Translations under genes and position numbers: made by a program
Assembly (NCBI GenBank): GCA_930367215.1
Contig: OV884056.1
Span: forward strand, 234,537,127 to 234,601,126
Source: Pollenia angustigena
Taxonomy: Eukaryota; Arthropoda; Insecta; Diptera; Polleniidae
DNA: 64,000 nucleotides
Direction: 5' to 3'
Notes under the pieces: model-generated
The model's input: the letters and a program-made list of their open reading frames with translations, nothing else
Database searches by the model: none
What the model was told of the DNA's origin: nothing
Part shown: positions 33,501 through 45,380 of the stretch, in pieces
How the letters are laid out: each line of letters begins with the position of its first letter
Position numbering within the stretch: the stretch's first letter is position 1

Positions 33501-33797
33501 TGAGACGCATCGGTATTAGCATGCCATTCAGGTTACTCAACTGTTATACATAGAAATATTTTATTTTAATGTTAATTTTTCACATAATTTTTAATAAAAT
33601 ATTAAAAAATATTTTTTTTGTCTTATTTCTAATAATAAATACAAATAGTTGCTTGAGGCAGAGCTAAAAATTATCCAATTGTGGTAAATTTTTTTCGTGC
33701 TTTTTAATACTAAATGAAATATTTTTAGCGCTAGCCCCTATATAAATTCGAGAAAATAAAATTCTTCATATATATAACGACCGGCCTAATATATATA
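33501..33797. other. AT-rich stretch between elements
   Basis: Nothing recognised beyond short TA runs near 33770. Confidence 0.4.
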
Positions 33798-34672
33798 CAG
33801 TTATTGAGTTTTAAAAAATGCACGACTTTTGACGCAATTAAGCGGAATTGAGCAAGATGTGCAATAAAGCGAAACACCCATGTGTAGATAGAAAATAAAA
33901 ATCATTTCTTTACTTATTAAGTTAAAAAATGGTTCAGGTTTTTTAAAACAAAATAATATTCAGGTACGTTCATCGTAAAATCTTTCTTGCCGCAAAATAA
34001 TTTTTGTACGTTTGTGGAGCAAAAACACATAAAGTAGACGGAAACAATTAACCGAAACATTTGCTCTTGTTTTTCGCAATGCGTTCTTATTTTAAGAACA
34101 CAATAAAAAATTTTATCATTTTGCGAAGCACTAAAGGTACGTTTAAAAAAATAAGCGCACAATTATGCGCTACGCAATAAGACATACAGAAATGCAGTAA
34201 AGTAAGTGAAAGAACTCTCAACAACTCTTATAAAAAAAAATAACATTTCAAGTGCTACGGCATTCCCTTACTACGAAGCAGGTTTGTAAGGGAGAATACT
34301 AAAAAATAACTGTATCAAAACATTCAGTGTGAAAAGATGATCGTTACATCCAACAATATTTATGTGCGCTGAATAATGCGCTTTATGTGTCAAAAATGTA
34401 TTGCTTCAAAGTGGGAACTCGCCATATAAAATTCATGTCTTCCGTAAGCGCAATGGTAAGCGAAACCCTTATGTTTCTCCCTTACAAACCTGCTTCGTTG
34501 GAAGCTCCATTTTTTATTGGGAAATAATTCAGCGGGTGACGCAATTGAACAGAATTCAACTAAACGGGTATTTTAACATAGACAGTTATGCTGAATGATT
34601 TCGTTCCATGATTTTATGTGCAATAAAACGGGAAACTCAATTAAGCGGGGCTCAATTAACCGAAAACAACTG
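33798..34672. mobile_element. pogo/Tigger-like TIR element, non-autonomous
   Basis: The left end CAGTTATTGAGTTTT and inverted right end CAGTTGTTTTCGGTTAATTG are flanked by TA. The right sub-terminal bases (ttaattgagccccgcttaat) resemble the 'CAGT..cgcttaac' ends of pogo/Tigger elements. The left arm has acgcaattaagcgg in the same position. The interior is mostly the MITE at 34099-34521. Confidence 0.55.
34099..34521 (+). repeat. MITE family 'CCCAATAAAAAAT', copy A
   Basis: It shares nearly its whole length with copies at 35432-35853 (inverted) and 49575-49944. Each copy ends in CCCAATAAAAAT-type inverted termini, with the left end of this copy mutated. Each carries an internal inverted pair based on cttacaaacctgcttcg and a central block with gatcgttacatccaacaat. 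Confidence 0.85.
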
Positions 34673-34777
34673 TATATATATAGTGATGTTATATATATGA
34701 TATATGAAAAAAGTCAAAAGTGCCACTAGTTTAAAGTAAAAGCCAACCAGTATATTTTTAGCTAAATACTACTTCCT

Positions 34778-35375
34778 AGCCAGCAAAATACTCCGACATT
34801 GTCTGAATCAGACATTTCGTGCAATTGTCTGACTTCATTCTTAGAGACTTCGTTCAGATTTCTGTCAGACATTGAATTTACCTTCTGTCTGGGCGATTTC
34901 TGATCGATTTCGCATGGATATATCAAGGGGAAATTATGTTCAGATATGTCCAACAGAATTCCGACAGAATTCCTTCAGATTTGTCTAACGAGACTTATTA
35001 TTTTTTTAAAATAATGACAATTGTCATTCAATTGAAAACAATTTTAATTTTATTTTATTTGTTCAAGATAAAAAGCATAAAAAAGGTACGTACGTGTAAC
35101 ATTTTTAATTATGTATGCACTTTTACATATTTTGCAAAAAATTCTCGGCTAACACATCAGAACTTCCCATGACTTTTTCATTAGGTTTCTGTTAGATATC
35201 TATCAGAAATGCCGACAAAAAATCAAAATTTCCCCAGACATGTCTGTCAGAATTCGTGTCAACCACTCCATACGTTTTTGGGTCAGAAATCTGATAGAAT
35301 TCGTATACGATTCCGAATTTTTTGCCGACGTTTCCCTCAGATATCTGAACGACTTCGGATAATTTTGCTTGTCTG
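34778..35375. repeat. MITE with 'gcaaaat..tctga' inverted ends (~600 bp)
   Basis: The left agccagcaaaatactccgac and the inverted right end agacaagcaaaattatccga pair over about 40 bp. Both sides carry many tctgtcaga-like motifs in opposite orientation. It is not coding. Confidence 0.65.
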
Positions 35376-35431
35376 CAAGGGACTTAAATATGTTCAAAAG
35401 TATGTAAGTAAGAAAATAAAAGCAAAATGTT

Positions 35432-35853
35432 CCCAATAAAAAATGGAGCTTCCAACGAAGCAGGTTTGTAAGGGAGGAACATAAGAGTTGCGCTTACCAT
35501 TGCGCATACGGAAGACATGAATTTTATATGGCGAGTTCCCACTTTGAAGCAATACATTTTTGACACATGAAGCGCATTATTCAGCGCATAAAAAAATGTT
35601 GGATGTAACGATCAGCTTTACACACTGAATGTTTTGATACAGTTATTTTTTAGTATTTTCCCTTACAAACCTGCTTCTTAGTAAGGGAATGCCGTAGCAC
35701 TTGAAATGTTATTTTTTTTTATAAAAGTTGTTGAGAGTTTTATCACTTACTTTACTGCATTTCTGTATGTCTTATTGCGTAGCGCATAATTCTGCGCTTA
35801 TTTTTTTAAATGTACCATTAGTGCTTCGCAATATGATAAAATTTTTTATTGGG
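35432..35853 (-). repeat. MITE family 'CCCAATAAAAAAT', copy B
   Basis: Inverted relative to copies A and C. The ends cccaataaaaaat and attttttattggg are intact, and tt lies on both sides. Confidence 0.88.
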
Positions 35854-37424
35854 TTACAACATGTGATTCAGTTTTCAGGTATTTAATCAGTAAAAAATCT
35901 AAGAAAAATATTTTTACATTAAAAAAGTAGAATTTTCTCAGAAATTAAAACTGTTTGAAGCTTTAAACTATTTTAAAATTTGTGTGTATGTTTTCATATT
36001 TACAAATATACACGCAAATATTATAATTTTTATTTTCAATTAAGGCAAATTAATTGGAACAATTAAAAAAATTGTTTGAAAGAGCATTATTAAATTAGTT
36101 GAAAACATTTTTGGGGAAAATTTTTTCTGTGTAGATTTTTGCAAACTTATCCAAAAACGGGTTTTCTTTTGCCAAGTTTTTTTTTATAAAAAGCAATTTT
36201 TCACAAACATGTTTTATATTGCAAATTTTCATAAAAATTGTTCTAATCAATGGCAATTTTTGCACATTTTTCAATAAATTGCAATTTGTCAAAGAATTTT
36301 ATTAAAATTCCAAATTTCCTTTAAATTGGGCATCATTAACATTTCATTTTAATTAAAAATTTCTTTATTTTAATTGACGAAGTTTTTTATCTGTGCCCAA
36401 AGTATAAATTATATAAAAGGGAATATTTTTTATGAATTCTCCAAACAGGGACCCAATAACGACATAAGATATCGACCAATAATACAATTTAGACGATCGA
36501 AACCGATTGTTGTTATTTGGCCCAAAGATTGTTTTCAAAAATTAGTTTGATTTAAATTTCATTCGAATTAAATTTTCAGAAAATAGCTGTTTGGCTTAAG
36601 TTATCGGTTGGTTTTTGTGAAAGCCAAATTTATGACATTTCTTATTTAAACGCCCCAGGGGAAGATAGGAAAACTTTAACAGGTTATTACACCTTTTGGT
36701 GCTTTATCCAGAATTCAAAATTTACAGATCTCATAAGATCGCGGCTGGCCAGAGATCCTATCTAGTATCACAGGCATCAGCACCCTCTGGTGGCACGACA
36801 CCAGGATGACTTTTGGTGGTGTTTGGTCCTAAAGTGGCGGGAAGGGCGATTCTGAAAGGCCTGATCAAGGGCTGATCTTTCGTTACTTGTGGAAAAGTTA
36901 AGGTAATGGGAGGATTTTTCCCTTGGCGCTGTTGCTATTAACAGATGGTATTAGTGTATTCCAAAAGCAGCGGAGGTTAGATAGCTCCAAATTCGAAAAA
37001 AGGTGCCAGTGTAAAATTCTGCACAGAAAGAAAAACGCTACGGATAAATCAAGTTACTTTAAGTCGTACTCAAAAATTCAAGTACGAATAACACTAAAAC
37101 GTACTCAACTCAATACTAAATGGTATAACTTTCAAAAATCAATCCCGGAATTTCTTGAAATAAGTATAAAATTCTTAAATCAAGTAAAAAAAAAGAATAA
37201 ACTTTTCGTTGGTAGTTCCACTCTGAGAGTAAAATTACAAAGTGAGGGTTTTAATCTGATAAAACTTATTAGTCTCATCTCTCAGCATTGCATTCTTTTG
37301 TGCGTGCATACGTGTGTGTTTTTCAAACTTTGTTGTAGATTTACAACAACACAACACAAGTTTGGAAAAACAACAACAGAAAACCGCAAAACAAGAAGAT
37401 AAACATATATTATTTTCATGAACT
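35854..37424. other. Non-coding stretch with a GC-richer island
   Basis: 35854-36420 is AT-rich. 36690-36900 is distinctly GC-richer (gcggctggccagagatccta) but has no recognised frame. 37021-37200 (cacagaaagaaaaacgctac) may pair with 40100-40166 read inverted, and both sides contain caatcccg. The 159-codon frame at 36923-37402 looks accidental. Confidence 0.35.
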
Positions 37425-37969
37425 CTGGCTTTTATTAAACGTTGGGCGAAAGAATTCAATGATCCGATCCTTTCGTCACTAAACAGCTTTACACATCTCT
37501 CGTTAGACCAATCTTGGAATACGGTTCGATTGTATGGGATCCACATTATATGGTTCATAGTGATCATATTGAATCCATTCAAAAACAATTCTTGCTTTTT
37601 TGCATGAGAGTTACATACCGAGGATATGATAATCTCCCCTCATATTCGACAAGATTATCCTTAATATGTTTGCCAATACTGAAAAGTCGCAGAGTTATGC
37701 TAAATGTCTCATTTGTAATTAACTTAATAAATGGAAAAGTATGCTCGAATTTTTTATTAAGCAGTTTATCACTTAACATTCCACGACGTACGGTACGGTA
37801 CTATAATCCCTTATTTATAAAAACTTTCCGAACTTATTATGCTATGGCACCCCCATTTAGAAAACTGTGTTGTTGCTTTAATGAAATGTTTGAATTTATT
37901 GATTTTTCTCTAGATTTAAATATTGTTAAACGTAATTTTATACTTAAGTTAAATACTCATTTGTATTAG
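37425..37969 (+). pseudogene. Non-LTR retrotransposon C-terminal fragment
   Basis: It begins FIKRWAKEFNDP, shifts frame near 37475, and continues LYTSLVRPILEYGSIVWDPH, SDHIESIQKQFLLFC, LPSYSTRLSLICLPILKSRR and NVSFVINLINGKV to a stop at 37967-37969. The 'LEYGS.VWDPHY..H...IESVQK.FLLFCLR' pattern is the thumb/C-terminal region of Jockey- and CR1-like reverse transcriptases. The catalytic core is missing, as expected for a 5'-truncated copy. The fragment at 47376-48060 is probably the same or a close family, on the other strand. Confidence 0.8.
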
Positions 37970-37986
37970 GCTGTAAGGATTTATCC

Positions 37987-38458
37987 ACACAGAAAAAATT
38001 AAAAATTTTCTCTAATCACCAATTTTATACCAAATTCATAGAATCAAGCAACCCATTTGTTGATTTTGCACCTTTTGCCAAATCACTTTGATTGATTGAT
38101 TACTAAAAATTGTAAAAATTTTATATTTTGAATGTTTTTTTTTTTTCAATAAATGATATTTTCAATTTTATTTAAAAAAATGATCAAAAAACTTGGCCGT
38201 TTCAAGCAATGTGTTGATTGATTTTGACAATTTCCAACAACAATTTCACAAGTTTAAATTATTTTATTTTATACGAAGTAATTTTTTGTTATTTGATTAT
38301 CAATTTAATTCAAAATTTATTTCAAAACAACTAAAATGTTAATTAAATCAAAATTATAATAAAAAAAAAATTGATTCAATTATTACATTAATTAGGTTTC
38401 AGTTCTTTTTTAATAATTTTTTTAATTGATAAAAAACTACTAATAATTTTTTCTGTGC
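37987..38458. repeat. MITE with 'acacagaaaaaatta' termini (472 bp)
   Basis: The left acacagaaaaaattaaaaat and inverted right end gcacagaaaaaattattagt define the ends. The interior has many aattaaa motifs. It lies 17 bp after the non-LTR fragment's stop. Confidence 0.65.
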
Positions 38459-38797
38459 ATAGACCTAAATATATACATATTAAATAAACCCTCCGGCTTA
38501 CGCATGTTTTTATTTTCTTTGCACATTGAAAGAAGGTCTGGCCAGACTCATGTGTACCACGAAGGGCTAAAAAGTAAATTTGAACTCTTGCTTCTCATTT
38601 AGTTTATATTTTTGGTTAAATATGTACATAAGATTTCTAAAGTAAAAACCATATCGGGCATGAAGTTTGTGTTTAATAATTCTGTATGGTGTAAAACGGA
38701 TAAGTAAATCAACAATAATAATTTTTTCTTTCTAATTTCTTTTTTTGGTTTTTTTAAAGCACGAAATTGGGATAAAATCAACTTTATAAATTATAAT

Positions 38798-38922
38798 CAC
38801 CCCTATCGTGAATAAAAATTCCTTGGGAGTTTTTTCCCTTTTTCCATTTTTCCTATGTTATTTCAATTGTAAAAATGGGAAAAGGGAAAAAACTCCCAAG
38901 GAATTTTTATTCACGATAGGGG
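38798..38922. repeat. Palindromic MITE 'cacccctatcgtgaataaaa', copy 1, right tip displaced
   Basis: Arms of about 50 bp are almost exact inverses around a short loop. The last two bases (tg) and the right flank aat now lie at 39956-39960, because the hAT element at 38923-39947 has inserted. AAT occurs on both outer sides, as it does around copy 2. Confidence 0.9.
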
Positions 38923-39947
38923 CAGCGTTACCGTTGTGATACTAAAGTATCAATTTGACCCTTTTTCGACGGTGTTGATACCTTTTATGACCTTTTTTTT
39001 AAATTATACTTTTGTATCATTATCACCTATTTTGTGACACTTTTTGACCCTTTTTTGGAAATAGCTCTCACATTTTGTTTTTTGTCAACACTGCGGAACA
39101 GAAGTGCTAAACAAATGTTTTCGAAATAAGCATTGCTTGATATGGAACAGACTCAAAGTATAAACTTACAATTCCGTGCTTTCTTCTCCTTAATTTTTGA
39201 TAGTAAAGTACAATTTCCCGAAAAGTAAACATAACTCATATACATATTTGTTATTTTTTACGGTGGTTTCTTTTCAAAACAAAAATTTGACATTTTATTA
39301 AAAAAATGCAATTTTGTGTTTTGCTCTCTTAAATAGTAGCATGTTTTATTCAAAAAAATTCGCCCTTAATAATGGCAAAAGGTATTGAACTTTTCGCCCC
39401 CTTTTGAATCGACAGTGTTGAGAGTGCCCTAACAGGAATTAAAACAAGAGGTAAAAATTGCTCAATTAGCGGAAATTCCCAAATATTTGGTAAAAGGGGT
39501 AGATAGCAAACTCTTATATTTATTAAAAATCGTAAAAGCTTTAAAAAATCTGACACTTACAGGAAAAAATCGCTTTAATCGAGAAAATGGTTACAATCCG
39601 CGAACGATAGCAAAATTTAAAACAAACACTAAAATTTATTTGACATCGCTTAATCTGAAAATTAAATAAAAAGTATAAAAAAATTAGCTATAATGATAAA
39701 GAATAAACTTTTTGTCAGGTGTTTAAAACAGAGCATTCCATAAAAATTATTAAGTTTTTTGAGCTCCCTGAAATATTATTTTTTTGTTTGCTTATAAAAA
39801 ACATGGTCTTATTATGTTCATTAAAATGGAAAATACTGCTTATAAAAAACTTGACCTTTTTTTTATTGAAATACCCTTTTTTTGACCCCTTTTTCTGGAA
39901 AATCCCCTTTTTGTGACCCTTTTCGAAAATTTCCAACGGTAACCCTG
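38923..39947. mobile_element. Non-autonomous hAT element inserted in the MITE tip
   Basis: The ends CAGCGTTACCGTTG and, inverted, CAGGGTTACCGTTG match at 13 of 14 bases. GATAGGGG flanks both sides (38915-38922, 39948-39955). Both ends then contain gaccctttt-type motifs inverted to each other. Short frames inside show no convincing transposase. Confidence 0.9.
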
Positions 39948-39959
39948 GATAGGGGTGAA

Positions 39960-40737
39960 TACTTGAATCAAGCGCAGTTTGATATTGGTTTAATCTTAGT
40001 TTTACTTAAATCAATCTCATTTTGGAATTATCTCAAGTACGAAATCGGGATTGAATATGGAAAAGTTAAGTATTTTGAGATTGAAAATTCGTATTCACAG
40101 TACTGTTAATACCGCTTCGGATTGATTTGAGTACGGATGGATCGATTTTTCTTTTGTGTGTGTCGTATTGAACACTGAAATTTCTACCTGTGAGTGCTAG
40201 TTGTTCTTCCACACAGGGGCGATTTGTAAATGAATTGCTGCCCAGTGCTTAAGGCCACCTTGAGGCCAACATGGCAGGTGCTTAAGTTGATGTTTTCAAG
40301 TCATGTGGACGCATTTATGTTGGATAGAGTGTGCCCAACTTACGGAAGAGTCGATTTAGAAAAAGGCAAATGTGGCAGTTACGGAATATTAGATCGTGGA
40401 CTAGATATCGATCAAACCAACAACTGGTACGGCTGCCAGAACAACATCACTAATCATATAATTTTGAAATGAACTTAAAAGAGAGAGTTTCTATGAAAAT
40501 ATTAGGGTTGCAAAATCGTATTTTAAAAACAAAAACCGTTTTGAACAGAGTTAAGATTTACAATTCAATACTTCCGTTTTTTTACAAAAGGTTGAATTAG
40601 TACAGCTTAAATTTAATTAAATTTTCTATTTAATATTAAACCGTAAAACAAAAATAAATCTTCAAAAAATGATTTGTAACTAACATAATCTTATAAATAG
40701 GTTATTTTACAATTTTTACTCCACATATTTTATTTTA
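39960..40737. other. Non-coding stretch
   Basis: 40090-40166 may be the right end of a composite starting near 37021. An 80-codon frame at 40230-40472 has no recognised motif. The rest is AT-rich. Confidence 0.35.
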
Positions 40738-41271
40738 TTATCAAAGCAATTTTTGTGGGAATACAAAATTTTCAATTTACAAGATTTTGTTTGCCGTGCT
40801 TAATTTCCAATTTTATTCTTGATAAAAAACGCTGAAATTTATTGTTTACGGGACAAGCTATTCCTATGCGCATTTCACTGGTTGCTTAGGCCAGATCGTC
40901 AGGAAACTTCATCCAAACATTTTAGAAAAACTAAAGATATTAAACAAATAAAACTGTTACGCGAATAAGAATTACAAGCAACAGTTCTACTTGTAACAAT
41001 ATCAAAGCTTCAACAAAAATAACAACACTAAACAGTGAGTTTATGTTTTCTTACATTCCCCACTTAAATTGGCTGGAGTTCTTCCAGCATTAATTGTAGT
41101 TCTAAGTAGGGTAAGAAAAAACAAAATGAAAACAAAAACAACTTGCTTTATTCTTTTCGCAAAAAAAAAAAAATAAAGCATGTTGCCAGTTTAGTTTTTT
41201 TAGCCGTGCACTTGCCAGATTATTATCAAAGTAATTTTTGTGGGAATACACAATTTTCAATTTACAAGATT
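40738..41271 (-). mobile_element. Dispersed repeat bounded by 49-bp direct repeats
   Basis: The segment ttatcaaagcaatttttgtg to caatttacaagatt occurs at 40738-40786 and 41223-41271 with two differences. Between them is the inverted counterpart of the right two-thirds of the foldback unit at 24178-24903, including the arm cgtgcttaatttccaatttt and catttcactggttgcttagg. Terminal direct repeats on a ~530-bp non-coding unit recall a TRIM, but the shared arm behaves as an inverted repeat elsewhere. Confidence 0.65.
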
Positions 41272-42028
41272 CTTATTTTATTTGATTTTATTTAATTAAA
41301 ATTTAAGCAAAGCAAAAAAACTGCTTTTACCTAAACAAAAAAAAAAGAACTTTATAAAAATAGTTTTTTAATTGTCGTAATTGTAGTAATTTATTTAGAT
41401 AAAACTGTATGTTAAATAATTAAATAATAAATCATTTATTTAAAATGCAATTTAAATATTTTGATATATTTTATTTGATAAAATGTTTGTTATTTAAGCA
41501 ATCGTTAATTATAGTATAAAAACAATGGTTTTGTTGCTATAATTACTTTTATGGGATTGACACCAAAGTGATAAGCTAACAAAAACATTAAATTGATGAA
41601 ATATTAGAAATTTATAGAAATATTATTTAATCTGTTACCCAGCAACACATTTAGGGAAACAAAAAAAGAAAAAATGAATTAAATGCTTTTGTTTCTGCAA
41701 TAATATTTCATAGTTTTTATGAATGAAGAAAAAAAAAAACAATTTTAATTATTATTCTTTTTTATATTAAGGAGTTACGATAAAGAATTTTTGCCAATGC
41801 GATACCGATACTCGAAAAGAACTATCGGTAATATCGATACGTATATTGAATTTAAAGTCAAGTTAAATTAAAAAAAAAAAACTCAAGTATAGAGTAATTT
41901 TTTTTTTTTTTTTTTTTTTGTTATACAAATTTACAGAGTAAGAGATTATTAAAATTTAAAAATTAATATTAAAAAGATTTTTGTTTTTGTTAAGACGATT
42001 TCGCATAATGAAGAATGAGAGAAATAAT
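41272..42028. other. AT-rich non-coding stretch
   Basis: Contains a T20 run near 41901-41920. No gene or paired repeats were recognised. Confidence 0.4.
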
Positions 42029-42155
42029 CACCCCTATCGTGAATAAAAATTACTTGGGAGTTTTTTCCCTTTTCCAATTTTTACATTTGCATTAACATAG
42101 GAAAAATTGAAAAAGGGAAAAAAATCCCAAGAAATTTTTATTCGCGATAGGGGTG
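42029..42155. repeat. Palindromic MITE 'cacccctatcgtgaataaaa', copy 2
   Basis: Same arms as 38798-38922 with a few differences. The right terminus ggggtg is intact. AAT lies on both flanks, consistent with a 3-bp target duplication. Confidence 0.9.
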
Positions 42156-42485
42156 AATATCATGTAAAAGCAAAATGCATTGAGTAAGAGAGAATACGAA
42201 TACAAAATCTGACAAGCGGTCGGTAAATGGTTTTTTTCTAAACCATTTTAGAAACTTTGTATTTTCATCACACCAGAGGTGCATTTTAACGGAGTATATT
42301 GAAGGTGGTAGCATTTTTATACAATTACAAAAACAACTAAAATCAACTCAGGAAATTTTCATGTTGTTTTTGTAAAAATTTTAAAACTGCAACCATCTGC
42401 TTTTTTGTTATTATTTTTGATTTTACTTATACCATCCGTGTAAACATAAAGTATACTCTCAACAGACTTTTATTTTTTCTTTTAA

Positions 42486-42953
42486 ACACGGAGAGAATTT
42501 CATATCATTTTGATTCTACAAAGTCGTAATACATTGTATTACCGTGTAAACTGGCCTTTACTCGTTTGAAGCAGACCTGCGGCGAAAAAAAAACTCTCAT
42601 AGCCGACAGAACTCAGTTGATAACTGATGTAAGAAGTTCTGCACTATTTGTAAAGTTTGGGTATAACATGTCATTGCAGCAGTAAACAAGCAGATCGGCT
42701 TTTGTATACGGAAATAATTATTGAGTAAATATGGCTTAAAGCAAGAACATATTGCATATTTCTCGTCCAAGCCAAAAACTACTTATTCTAAAAAAATGTG
42801 GAGCTTGGTTGAAGCAAAATGTTTCTTTATTTAAGAAAAATTTTACAAACACAAACAAAGTAAGTTAAAATCAAGTTATTATTTTTAGATTTTGGATTTT
42901 CTTGTTTTAAGCAACGAAATTGATTACATTAGAAAATAAACTTCTTTCTGTGT
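42486..42953. repeat. Possible MITE of the 'ACAC..AGARAAA' group
   Basis: The left acacggagagaatttc and inverted right end acacagaaagaagttt are weakly matched. The terminal pattern is that of the clearer copies at 48512, 50186 and 62886. Confidence 0.4.
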
Positions 42954-43082
42954 AGAAATATTACGAGATCTGAGTTATACCTCGACATTCTATTTAGCAA
43001 ACCTACAGCTTGGAATGTATGTACGTAGGCTTATCTTCATCGGATTCTCTTATCATTTTTTCATAAACTTTCCAAAGGAAAG

Positions 43083-43445
43083 TTATCGTAGACTTATGCG
43101 AGCTTTTACCACGTACATATCGATCAGCTCATAATCTTCAATGGCAGGCTTAAAAAAGTCTTTAATCATACGGCCATAGCGCTCTGAATTGACGGTAACT
43201 GTTCTTCCGATTTTTTCGACAGTGCACACAGTGTGATGCTGCACAGGTCTGACCAGATTTGTAAAGTTTCCAGTCATTTTTTTTATAATCGCGCCAATTC
43301 CTTGCGCAATAAGTCGATTAACACGACCATTATTACCCCATAATACTCCAAAAGTTGCCACGTTTGAACCACCACTTACGTAGTAAGATTTAACTTGTTT
43401 AGGCGTTCTTTTGTTGTTAAACGATCTTAGTTCGTGGTAAACCAT
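43083..43445 (-). pseudogene. Internally deleted mariner-like transposase
   Basis: A 120-codon minus-strand frame starts with the helix-turn-helix part (KQVKSYYVSGGSNVATFGVL, NNGRVNRLIAQGIGAIIKK, NLVRPVQHHTVCTVE). It jumps directly to GRTVTVNSERYGRMIKDFF and AIEDYELIDMYVV, the stretch just before the second catalytic Asp. Most of the region between, including the first Asp, is deleted. The C-terminus departs from the family after DMY. It is a different lineage from the copy at 17018-18278. No terminal repeats were recognised around it. It is an unbroken but non-functional frame. Confidence 0.75.
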
Positions 43446-43925
43446 TCACTAAATAAATGTCACTCTTTATGGCAGATATTTAACAGCTGACAGCCTTGCC
43501 TGACCAGCGGTTTTCAAGCCACTAAATGGATAACCCGTTTTTGACAGGTTACACACACAACAAGTTATGGCAAGTTAAAAGGATTCATTTCTACTTTCGC
43601 ATGGGTTTTCAAAATGTAAAGAAAATATAAGCCACGTAGAAAGCGTAGCGTTGAACTCTAGTTTAAGGATCCTAATTTATCGGATTTTTTTTTTACGGCC
43701 GGATAAATAATTCAAAACGAAGCAAACTAATTTCTCTTAGTGTAGAGTAAAAGGAATCTGCTATAAAAAAATATTTTTCTAGCAACTGTCATACTTGTGT
43801 GTTAAAGAGTATCTGGAATAAATATTTATATTTAAATGAAATTGTATTTTTTTGCAGCACTCAATTCTCAAAATTAATTTTTGTTTCTTTGATGAACTTG
43901 TAGCGATTTGTAATGCGTACAAGAT
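43446..43925. other. Non-coding stretch
   Basis: Nothing recognised. Confidence 0.35.
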
Positions 43926-44048
43926 TAACGGCTAATTTCACCACGTTCAGTTAAAGCTAACTAGGACTTTAACTTCCAGTTAACAATATGTTTTTAACAG
44001 TTATAACTGATAGTTAATTATAACTGAGCTTGGTGAAATTGGCCGTAA
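43926..44048. repeat. Palindromic MITE 'cggctaatttcacca' (123 bp)
   Basis: The left taacggctaatttcaccacg and inverted right end ttacggccaatttcaccaag pair, as do inner cagttaaagctaacta and cagttataattaacta. The whole unit is an imperfect palindrome. Confidence 0.8.
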
Positions 44049-44665
44049 GTCATTTACATATATGTTTATGCTTTTTGTAAACACTTCTGAAAATGTGCAG
44101 ATTTTCGTTTCAGAAAACAAATCCCCAACTTTTTAACTGGGTTAAGAATTTTCTTTTAACATTGTGTGTAGGTCAAAAGCTGCTAATATAGGAAAGCGAT
44201 GATTTTATAACTTTCTTAAAAATTTTAAATTTTCGGCATATTTAATTCTTAAAAATAATAGCGAACAAACAAAAAGGAAGAAGCAAAAAAAAGATTTTTA
44301 TATTTAGTTTTAAATATTTGTTTGGCCTGGCATTAACTTCACCACAATAAAGTCAATATTTATGATATGAGGAGCTAAAGAAAAAAACCAACTTAGAGTA
44401 TACTGTCGTCGTATCATACATTTTTCAAATTCAAACAAGCCCACAAAAGAACAACAACTACTATCATTAACAAATATTGTTCTAGAACTGATTGAGATGG
44501 CACGTCATCATGTACACGTAGGGCCTTTAAGATCACACTCCTAACATAAGTAATCGTAAAGAGTTCTTAAAAAAAAGATAAGCCATAATAAAAACGAAGA
44601 TTCAAATGAAAATCATTTTCAAAATATTTAAAAATCTAAAATGAACATGCAAAAGCAAACTATTT
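44049..44665. other. AT-rich non-coding stretch
   Basis: Nothing recognised. Confidence 0.4.
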
Positions 44666-45380
44666 TTATACCCACACCACAATAGTGGAGAGGGTATTAT
44701 GCATTTGTGCTGATGTGTGTAACGCCTTAAAATATTGGTCCTAGACCCACCTTAAAGTATACCGATCGTCTTAGAATCACATTCTGAGTCGAACTAACGA
44801 TGTCCGTCCGGCTGGCTGGCAGGCTGGCTGGCTGTCCATGTAACCTTGTGCGCAAAGTACAGGTCGCAATTTTGGAGATAATTTGATGAAATTTGGGTCA
44901 TAGGTTCTTATTGGCACAAGGATCAAACCTATTGAAAATGGGTCGCATCGCAGGACCACGAGGGAAGATACGGGGAAATTTCTTCCTCTCAAAAACTATC
45001 AAACCGATTTCAATGAAATTTAAAACATAGATAGAACCATATCTATATCGACACAATAAGTATGCATTTTTTAAAAAATAGGACCACGAGGGGAAATAGG
45101 GGCAATTTCTGGCTCTCAAACCGATTTTAATGATATTTAAAACATAGATAGATCCATATCTATATGATCACATTAGCTATACAGTTTGTCAAAAATAGGA
45201 CCACAAGGGGAGGTAGGGGGCAATGTCTGCCTCTCACAAACTTTCAAACCGATTTTCATGAAGTTTATAAGCATAGATAATACTATATTTTTATGGACAC
45301 ATAAGCATGATGTGTTTTTAAATACTGTGGTGTAGGTTATCATATGGTCGGGCTTGATCGACTATACTTTCTCACTTGTT
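44666..45380 (+). repeat. DINE-like (Helentron-derived) element, near full length
   Basis: It starts ttatacccacaccacaatag, has a ggctggctggcaggctggct core (44810-44833) and ends with tggtcgggcttgatcga followed by CTATACTTTCTCACTTGTT. Internally it contains three diverged copies of a 'ggaccac(g/a)agggg..caaaccgatttt' unit of roughly 120 bp. The copy at 1038-1702 is the same family on the other strand. Confidence 0.82.

Noticed and set aside
36923..37402. 159-codon plus-strand frame
   Set aside because: Lys/Asn-rich with no motif, and it overlaps the possible inverted end at 37021. It looks like a chance frame in AT-rich DNA.
39350..39669. Short frames inside the hAT element at 38923-39947 as a transposase remnant
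   Set aside because: Too short, on both strands, and without a dimerisation or DDE motif that I could recognise.
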